DNA from: Desulfobulbus sp.
Lineage (GTDB): Bacteria; Desulfobacterota; Desulfobulbia; Desulfobulbales; Desulfobulbaceae
Direction: 5' to 3'
Assembly: GCA_028684915.1 (NCBI GenBank)
Contig: JAQUEZ010000119.1
Location: 1 to 17,753 of the forward strand
Length of the DNA stretch: 17,753 nucleotides
Both the position numbers and the translations under genes were made by a program. Positions within the stretch are counted from its first letter, which is position 1; every line of letters starts with the position of its first letter. This document shows positions 15,003 through 17,753 of this stretch, one piece after another. The notes beneath the pieces are model-generated. The model had not been told where the DNA came from. It saw nothing but the letters and a program-made list of their open reading frames with translations, and searched no databases.

Positions 15003-15405
15003 AAACTTGCGTAACTTTTGCGCCATCGTACCATTCACGCAAAGCGGCTCGAAGATGCCCTGCAAAATCTCCAGGGTCACCGCCGGGATTACCGCTTTCT
15101 AAAAGCACAGTCACCGAATCTGTGAGCCCTCTTGCTCCGGCTCCAGGTTCACCAGGAGCAGCCACCTCATAATAATATCGTGTTTGGTTGGTAGGATTAA
15201 ACCCGACGATAGTTTCCACCTGTTGTGCGGTTATATTGGGATCAAACCCGCACCATTCGCTAAGCGATTCGCTCAGGAAAGTTTCAAACTCACCGGGCTC
15301 CCCTCCAGGATCGTCACTTTCAACAATCACGCAAACACGGTCCCGATACTCCTCTATGCCAAATTCTTCATCTTCCGCCTGATGAATGTTGAACAGGTAA
15401 ATCAT
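15001..15405 (-). CDS. Internally duplicated hypothetical protein (134 aa)
   Basis: The protein contains the same module twice. Residues 24-51 (V.VIVESDDPGGEPGEF...SLSEW) and 98-125 (V.VLLESGNPGGDPGDF...ALREW) align without gaps and share about half their residues. Each is preceded by a tyrosine-containing strand (LFNIHQ..., RYYYEVAAP...). The DPGG.PG loop flanked by a beta strand and an amphipathic helix suggests a small alpha/beta unit. There is no signal peptide, membrane segment or recognised family. The GAGGGG ribosome-binding site comes from a copy of the junction element. It lies in the middle of the leftward small-gene array; function unknown. Confidence 0.75.
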   Translation of the reverse strand: MIYLFNIHQAEDEEFGIEEYRDRVCVIVESDDPGGEPGEFETFLSESLSEWCGFDPNITAQQVETIVGFNPTNQTRYYYEVAAPGEPGAGARGLTDSVTVLLESGNPGGDPGDFAGHLRAALREWYDGAKVTQV

Positions 15406-15417
15406 TGTATCAATGCC

Positions 15418-15435
15418 CCTCGCTTATTTTGATTC
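15418..15435 (-). repeat. Junction element copy 2
   Basis: It reads GAATCAAAATAAGCGAGG on this strand. Here it encodes the last residues ESK and the stop of the 71-residue gene, then supplies GAGGGG before the start at 15405. The reading frame through the element differs from copy 1, which points to conservation of DNA rather than protein. Confidence 0.7.
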
Positions 15436-15639
15436 AACCATTTGACCGCCTGCGGTTTCGATAGCAGCCCTAGCCGCATCGACCAACCGGACGGGTATTT
15501 GCATCCATTGTTCGCATTCCCCCCAATTATCAGGGGCACCAGGATCACAGCCAAGCACTCCATATACCGCTTTTGTGGTTGCATCACCGCCTATCCATCG
15601 AACTTCTACGCTTCGTTCTCTGCTACATTTCAGGCTCAT
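15424..15639 (-). CDS. Small hypothetical protein (71 aa)
   Basis: The product starts MSLKCSRERSVEVRWIGGDA and contains AVYGVLGCDPGAPDNWGECE, then an amphipathic helix (VRLVDAARAAIETAGG), ending ESK. I do not recognise the family. The DPG.P..W stretch faintly recalls the DPGG.PG..F loop of the duplicated neighbour encoded next, so a distant relation is possible but unproven. The start overlaps the end of the upstream gene by 17 bases, with GAGGAAT of junction element copy 3 as the ribosome-binding site. Confidence 0.65.
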   Translation of the reverse strand: MSLKCSRERSVEVRWIGGDATTKAVYGVLGCDPGAPDNWGECEQWMQIPVRLVDAARAAIETAGGQMVESK

Positions 15640-15817
15640 AACGCTTTATTCCTCGATTATTTCGATTCCCACGCTGCAATTCTTGCAGGGTGATAACTCG
15701 CCGTAGACAGTTGCAGCAAATCCCATTTTTAACTTCCCGATGGTCACAAGGAGAACCAAACCGCTTTTTGCCGATCTTCAAGGCAAGCTCATATTCTTGT
15801 TTTTCTTCTGGAGTCAT
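15623..15817 (-). CDS. Small zinc-knuckle protein (64 aa)
   Basis: The first 22 residues form a charged helix (MTPEEKQEYELALKIGKKRF). The segment CDHREVKNGICCNCLRRV (about residues 24-41) offers Cys24, His26, Cys34/35 and Cys37 as metal ligands, like other tiny zinc-binding proteins of phages and plasmids. The tail is basic (LQRGNRNNRGIKRYEPEM). A GGGG-containing ribosome-binding site lies about ten bases before the ATG. It overlaps the next gene by 17 bases. A nucleic-acid-binding role is plausible but not shown. Confidence 0.65.
   Translation of the reverse strand: MTPEEKQEYELALKIGKKRFGSPCDHREVKNGICCNCLRRVITLQELQRGNRNNRGIKRYEPEM
15651..15668 (-). repeat. Junction element copy 3
   Basis: It reads GAATCGAAATAATCGAGG, two differences from copy 1. 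It lies inside the end of the 64-residue zinc-knuckle gene, in yet another reading frame, and provides the ribosome-binding site for the start at 15639. Shorter versions (GAATCGAAATAG, GGATCAAAATAG) mark the stop codons at 12568 and 16445. Confidence 0.65.
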
Positions 15818-15832
15818 ATTTTTTTTGCCCCG

Positions 15833-16003
15833 TTATTTTACCCCAAAGGGTAATTCAAGTTGCCGCCACTCCGGCTTTGCTCCCTGGCGTTTTTCACCAT
15901 CGAGCGTCAATACAAAAAATCGCTGGCGCTCCTGGGCGGTGAGATACAAGCGTTCATCGCCAGGGCTAAAAAGTCGCATTTCAGGGGAAATTTCAGTGGC
16001 CAT
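15833..16003 (-). CDS. Small hypothetical protein, possible recombinase fragment (56 aa)
   Basis: I chose the ATG at 16003, which overlaps the end of the upstream gene by 11 bases; a TTG at 16018 is the alternative and would give 61 residues. The product contains MRLFSPGDERLYLTAQERQR, which resembles the beginning of some tyrosine-type site-specific recombinases as I recall them (DERLYLT..ER..F). It then diverges (FVLTLDGEKRQGAKPEW) and ends ELPFGVK. No catalytic Arg, His or Tyr region follows, so it would be at most a remnant or a shared N-terminal module. The ribosome-binding site is weak. Confidence 0.55.
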   Translation of the reverse strand: MATEISPEMRLFSPGDERLYLTAQERQRFFVLTLDGEKRQGAKPEWRQLELPFGVK

Positions 16004-16253
16004 TAATGCACCGGGCAAGGTTCTCGTCGGCCTCGACCTTGCGCCGGACGGCCTGTTTCACTGCCAGTAATTCTGATTCAAGCTCGCTGACCCTGCGCCT
16101 CAGTTCGTCGCGCTCCTTCTCGACCGGCTCAAATCGCTCCAGGACATGGAACAACGCTTTCTGTTTGGTGGCGATGCCGAGTTTTTTGCAAATGCGTTTC
16201 AAGAATTTGCTCGTGATTCTCTTCGGGGCGGCAGGTAAAAGCCATTTGTTCAT
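15993..16253 (-). CDS. Coiled-coil hypothetical protein (86 aa)
   Basis: The N-terminus is basic (KWLLPAAPKRITSKFLKRIC). It is followed by a long charged helix, residues 43-78, with heptad-like Leu/Val spacing (EKERDELRRRVSELESELLA), predicting a dimeric coiled coil. The AAAGGAG sequence lies immediately before the ATG at 16253 with no spacer, and two in-frame stops lie just upstream. The true start is therefore either this ATG with poor spacing or a later non-ATG codon. The gene is GC-richer than the trb region. No function can be assigned. Confidence 0.6.
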   Translation of the reverse strand: MNKWLLPAAPKRITSKFLKRICKKLGIATKQKALFHVLERFEPVEKERDELRRRVSELESELLAVKQAVRRKVEADENLARCINGH

Positions 16254-16265
16254 CTCCTTTCATCA

Positions 16266-16315
16266 GGTATCAAAACGTGCTCCGGATCGATCCCCCGGGT
16301 TTGTTTTTTGATACC
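16266..16315. promoter_or_regulatory. Inverted repeat with GGTATCAAAA arms
   Basis: GGTATCAAAA at 16266-16275 and TTTTGATACC at 16306-16315 form perfect 10-bp arms around a 30-base centre containing GATCGATC. The same arms occur at the convergent terminator (12495-12546). It sits directly before the coiled-coil gene, so it may terminate the upstream transcript or be an operator or recombination-type site. Confidence 0.5.
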
Positions 16316-16401
16316 GATTTTGCTTTCTGCAGCGAGGACCTGGCCGCATGTGATACCAGCAGGAATCCAGCGCCGCGCCGATCCGGGCCGAGCTGGTTAA
16401 C

Positions 16402-16432
16402 CAGGGCGGGAAATTTGGTATCTCCCGCCCTG
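16402..16432 (-). terminator. GC-rich hairpin after the DnaJ-type zinc protein gene
   Basis: Perfect 10-bp arms CAGGGCGGGA and TCCCGCCCTG surround an 11-base loop, starting 12 bases downstream of the stop at 16445. There is no T-run, so it may attenuate or protect the RNA rather than fully terminate it. Together with the next inverted repeat it fills the only sizeable gap (about 190 bases) in this array. Confidence 0.55.
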
Positions 16433-16444
16433 CAAAACACATCG

Positions 16445-16861
16445 CTATTTTGATCCAAACCCTTTACCCCCACATTTGGGGCAGGGTTTCCGGTCATAAT
16501 TTGTGTCATCATCCGGATCGACATAAACCGAGCCTGAGCCATGGCAAGTGAAGCAATCCGGCAACCCTCTGTTGGTCACATGGAGGCGTTGCCATTGTTG
16601 CCATAGGTCGCGGAAAACCTCATCGCCATTTTCCACGAAATTTTGTGGCTCTTCTCGGAGTTCAACCCGGCCCCGGATTACCGCGAGAGCGGCTTGATAG
16701 TGCCCACTATCAAGGCGACATAGGTCAACAATGTCCAACTGAAAATCATTGCCGTTGTAAGCACTCAGAAGCACCTGGGCGGCAACTCGACTGCCGCCGG
16801 TGTCGCCCTGGGCAAGTGGCACCAGTTTTATAATTGCGGCCGCGTAATCTTGTTTTGTCAT
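16445..16861 (-). CDS. DnaJ-type zinc-knuckle protein, DUF7673-like (138 aa)
   Basis: The first 95 residues contain VAAQVLLSAYNGNDFQLDIV, DLCRLDSGHYQAALAVIRGR and VFRDLWQQWQRLHV. I associate this layout with a domain of unknown function (DUF7673, from memory) carried by plasmids and integrative elements of proteobacteria. The C-terminus has two CxxCxGxG knuckles, CFTCHGSG (Cys103/106) and CPKCGGKG (Cys127/130), as in the zinc-binding region of DnaJ. There is no J-domain, so it is not a chaperone partner in the usual sense. It overlaps the preceding helix-turn-helix gene by four bases (ATGA) and is followed by strong hairpins. The GC-rich composition differs from the trb region. Confidence 0.75.
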   Translation of the reverse strand: MTKQDYAAAIIKLVPLAQGDTGGSRVAAQVLLSAYNGNDFQLDIVDLCRLDSGHYQAALAVIRGRVELREEPQNFVENGDEVFRDLWQQWQRLHVTNRGLPDCFTCHGSGSVYVDPDDDTNYDRKPCPKCGGKGFGSK

Positions 16862-17037
16862 GATCTTACCTCTTTGGTTTCAATGTGCTTGTTGGGAAGA
16901 CCGGCCAGGGCGTCCCAATCTTTTTGTGTTGGATTGTTGCCGATCTGCGAAACACGGCGGGGCGATATGCCCCACCGTGCCGCCAGTTCCTGGGCTGTCC
17001 ATCCTTTTGCTCGTAGGGCTTTGACATACCCGGTCAT
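16858..17037 (-). CDS. Small helix-turn-helix protein (59 aa)
   Basis: The product MTGYVKALRAKGWTAQELAA... has a clear helix-turn-helix at residues 14-33 (TAQELAARWGISPRRVSQIG), followed by NPTQKDWDALAGLPNK. The ATG is directly adjacent to the preceding stop (TAAATG) with AGGAA upstream, and its stop overlaps the next start (ATGA), which strongly supports an operon gene. It may be a local regulator of the array. A longer overlapping reading frame on the same strand (16880-17080) lacks this logic and is rejected. Confidence 0.78.
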   Translation of the reverse strand: MTGYVKALRAKGWTAQELAARWGISPRRVSQIGNNPTQKDWDALAGLPNKHIETKEVRS

Positions 17038-17211
17038 TTAAAATTCCTGTATTTGCGGAGTGTGCAACTTTCCATCCCAAGCTATGCGGTTAAACTCTCG
17101 CCGCTCGCTGATATTGAAAGTTAAGTCTTTTTCGAGCCGCGAAACCTCAAGCGCCCTTTCATTTCTGGTCTTTAACATTGCTATCCGGCAGTATTCTTTT
17201 TGTGCTCTCAT
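17038..17211 (-). CDS. Small charged hypothetical protein (57 aa)
   Basis: I prefer the ATG at 17211, preceded by GCGAGG. The longer version from 17265 would overlap the previous gene by 25 bases and has no ribosome-binding site. The product MRAQKEYCRIAMLKTRNERA... is highly charged and helical (ALEVSRLEKDLTFNISERRE), ending LHTPQIQEF. It could be a small coiled-coil protein. Its stop directly abuts the start of the helix-turn-helix gene. The function is unknown. Confidence 0.65.
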   Translation of the reverse strand: MRAQKEYCRIAMLKTRNERALEVSRLEKDLTFNISERREFNRIAWDGKLHTPQIQEF

Positions 17212-17240
17212 GTATTGAAACCTCGCTTCAGTTCTGGATT

Positions 17241-17411
17241 CTAGGCTCCGCACTCTTCTTCCCATGCCCGATCACAATCTTCTTTAGAACCATACTCCAG
17301 ATAAGTGATAAATCTTTTTTCCCCGTCCGCACATCGTCTATCTAGGCGGATAATTGTTTCGTCAAGCCGTCGGTACTCGTTCACGTATCTGGGATAGTAA
17401 ATTTCTTTCAT
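17241..17411 (-). CDS. Small charged hypothetical protein (56 aa)
   Basis: The start at 17411 is chosen because AGGGAGG lies about eight bases upstream; the longer frame from 17483 would run through the end of the upstream gene. The product MKEIYYPRYVNEYRRLDETI... is helical and rich in Arg, Glu and Tyr, with DRRCADGEKRFITYLEYGSK and a C-terminal acidic EEECGA. It is 17 bases after the preceding gene. It shares the highly charged, helical character of its two neighbours, but I see no sequence repeat between them. Confidence 0.65.
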   Translation of the reverse strand: MKEIYYPRYVNEYRRLDETIIRLDRRCADGEKRFITYLEYGSKEDCDRAWEEECGA

Positions 17412-17428
17412 TTCTTTTGCCTCCCTGA

Positions 17429-17632
17429 TTATTGTATCAACCATGAGAAAACCTCTTTCTTGGCCGCTAGACGTTGCACGCACATTCTCATGTCCTTAAT
17501 CATGCCGTCGCTGTACCCTTCTTCCTTCATTAGAGACAGCCTGTCTTGCGCCTTTTCCAATCGATTGCTTACCTCTTCGTATTCCTTAAAAATTTCGTCT
17601 GTTGTTCTCACGAGTGTTAATTCTGCGTTCAT
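17429..17632 (-). CDS. First gene of the leftward array, hypothetical (67 aa)
   Basis: The ATG at 17632 has an ideal GGAGGT site upstream, so I prefer it over the in-frame ATG at 17653. The product (MNAELTLVRTTDEIFKEYEE...) is almost entirely charged helix: EEVSNRLEKAQDRLSLMKEE, then MIKDMRMCVQRLAAKKEV. It ends FSWLIQ. It likely forms a coiled coil. It is the first gene behind the promoter at about 17.67-17.70 kb and probably the first of the small-gene operon. No family is recognised. Confidence 0.7.
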   Translation of the reverse strand: MNAELTLVRTTDEIFKEYEEVSNRLEKAQDRLSLMKEEGYSDGMIKDMRMCVQRLAAKKEVFSWLIQ

Positions 17633-17672
17633 GGCTACCTCCGTTATGATCAAAGCGTTATCTTATGAAAAG

Positions 17673-17701
17673 AGAATAGCAAAATATTTCTATTTTATCA
17701 A
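17673..17701 (-). promoter_or_regulatory. Sigma70-type promoter of the small-gene array
   Basis: On the - strand TTGATA (17696-17701) is followed after exactly 17 bases by TATTCT (17673-17678), placing transcription start near 17666 and the first start codon about 35 bases later. The spacer AAATAGAAATATTTTGC is a partial copy of the palindrome just upstream, so a repressor bound there would block the promoter. Confidence 0.75.
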
Positions 17702-17704
17702 GAG

Positions 17705-17726
17705 AAATAGAAATATATTTCTATTT
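17705..17726. promoter_or_regulatory. Perfect 22-bp palindrome, likely operator
   Basis: Two 11-bp arms AAATAGAAATA and TATTTCTATTT meet without a spacer, directly upstream of the -35 of the array promoter. A related half-site (ATATTTCTATT) overlaps the promoter itself and another lies in front of the helix-turn-helix gene at 12.85 kb. This is the arrangement expected for a dimeric regulator. Confidence 0.65.
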
Positions 17727-17753
17727 TTTTATCTTCAATCAAGTGAGTGATAT

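Noticed and set aside
15184..15432. + strand frames opposite the duplicated protein
   Set aside because: They are Pro/Ser-rich shadows without start signals.
16006..16311. 101-codon + strand frame
   Set aside because: It lies opposite the coiled-coil gene and runs through the inverted repeat; it is Ser/Arg-rich as expected of a shadow.
16880..17080. 66-codon - strand frame overlapping the helix-turn-helix gene
   Set aside because: The other frame (16858-17037) has a helix-turn-helix, abuts its neighbours exactly (TAAATG, ATGA) and has a ribosome-binding site.
17460..17750. 96-codon + strand frame at the right edge
   Set aside because: It lies opposite the first array gene and crosses its promoter and operator.
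1..17753. CRISPR arrays, tRNA, rRNA, insertion sequences, replication origin
   Set aside because: I saw no regularly spaced repeats, no cloverleaf or rRNA-like segments, no transposase and no iteron set.

Overview
The window carries a complete conjugative type IV secretion (mating-pair formation) operon of the IncP/RP4 trb type on the + strand, followed by a converging array of very small genes on the - strand. The content (Gram-negative signal peptides and lipoproteins, trb genes, a MucR/Ros-type zinc-finger regulator, GNAT-like and zinc-knuckle plasmid accessory proteins) points to a proteobacterial conjugative plasmid or integrative conjugative element. The trb half is AT-rich, while about 15.85-17.0 kb is visibly GC-richer, so the element looks mosaic. 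No replication gene, relaxase, coupling protein, integrase or RNA gene is visible, so this is only part of the element.

Left part (1-12.43 kb, + strand): a noncoding leader with short AT-rich repeats, a small gene of unknown function, then trbB, C, D, E, F, G, H, I, J, K, L, M and N in exactly the order I recall for RP4. Spacing is tight (ATGA, TAATG and GTGA-type junctions), so they are probably cotranscribed and translationally coupled. Together they give the VirB11-like and VirB4-like ATPases (TrbB, TrbE), the cyclic pilin precursor (TrbC), the inner-membrane parts (TrbD, TrbL, TrbF), the core complex (TrbG, TrbH, TrbI), the minor pilin/adhesin-type protein (TrbJ), an entry-exclusion lipoprotein (TrbK), a periplasmic factor (TrbM) and a wall-cutting transglycosylase (TrbN). 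A MucR/Ros-like regulator ends the operon where RP4 has trbO/trbP.

Junction (12.43-12.55 kb): two hairpins, the second a long bidirectional-type terminator, separate the converging transcription units.

Right part (12.57-17.63 kb, - strand): seventeen mostly tiny genes read leftwards from a clear promoter at about 17.67-17.70 kb. They include two helix-turn-helix proteins, a ribbon-helix-helix-like protein, three zinc-knuckle proteins (one DnaJ-type, DUF7673-like), coiled-coil or charged proteins, a protein built from an internal duplication, and a GNAT-like protein. Five genes are shorter than 60 codons with the start I prefer and were found only by reading the strand directly (16858-17037, 14800-14979, 14616-14792, 14029-14205, 12958-13125). 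Most interesting is the shared control architecture: an ATATTTCTATT operator-like motif occurs in the promoter of the small-gene array and again in front of the helix-turn-helix gene at 12.85 kb, and an 18-bp element that also supplies the ribosome-binding site recurs at three gene junctions.
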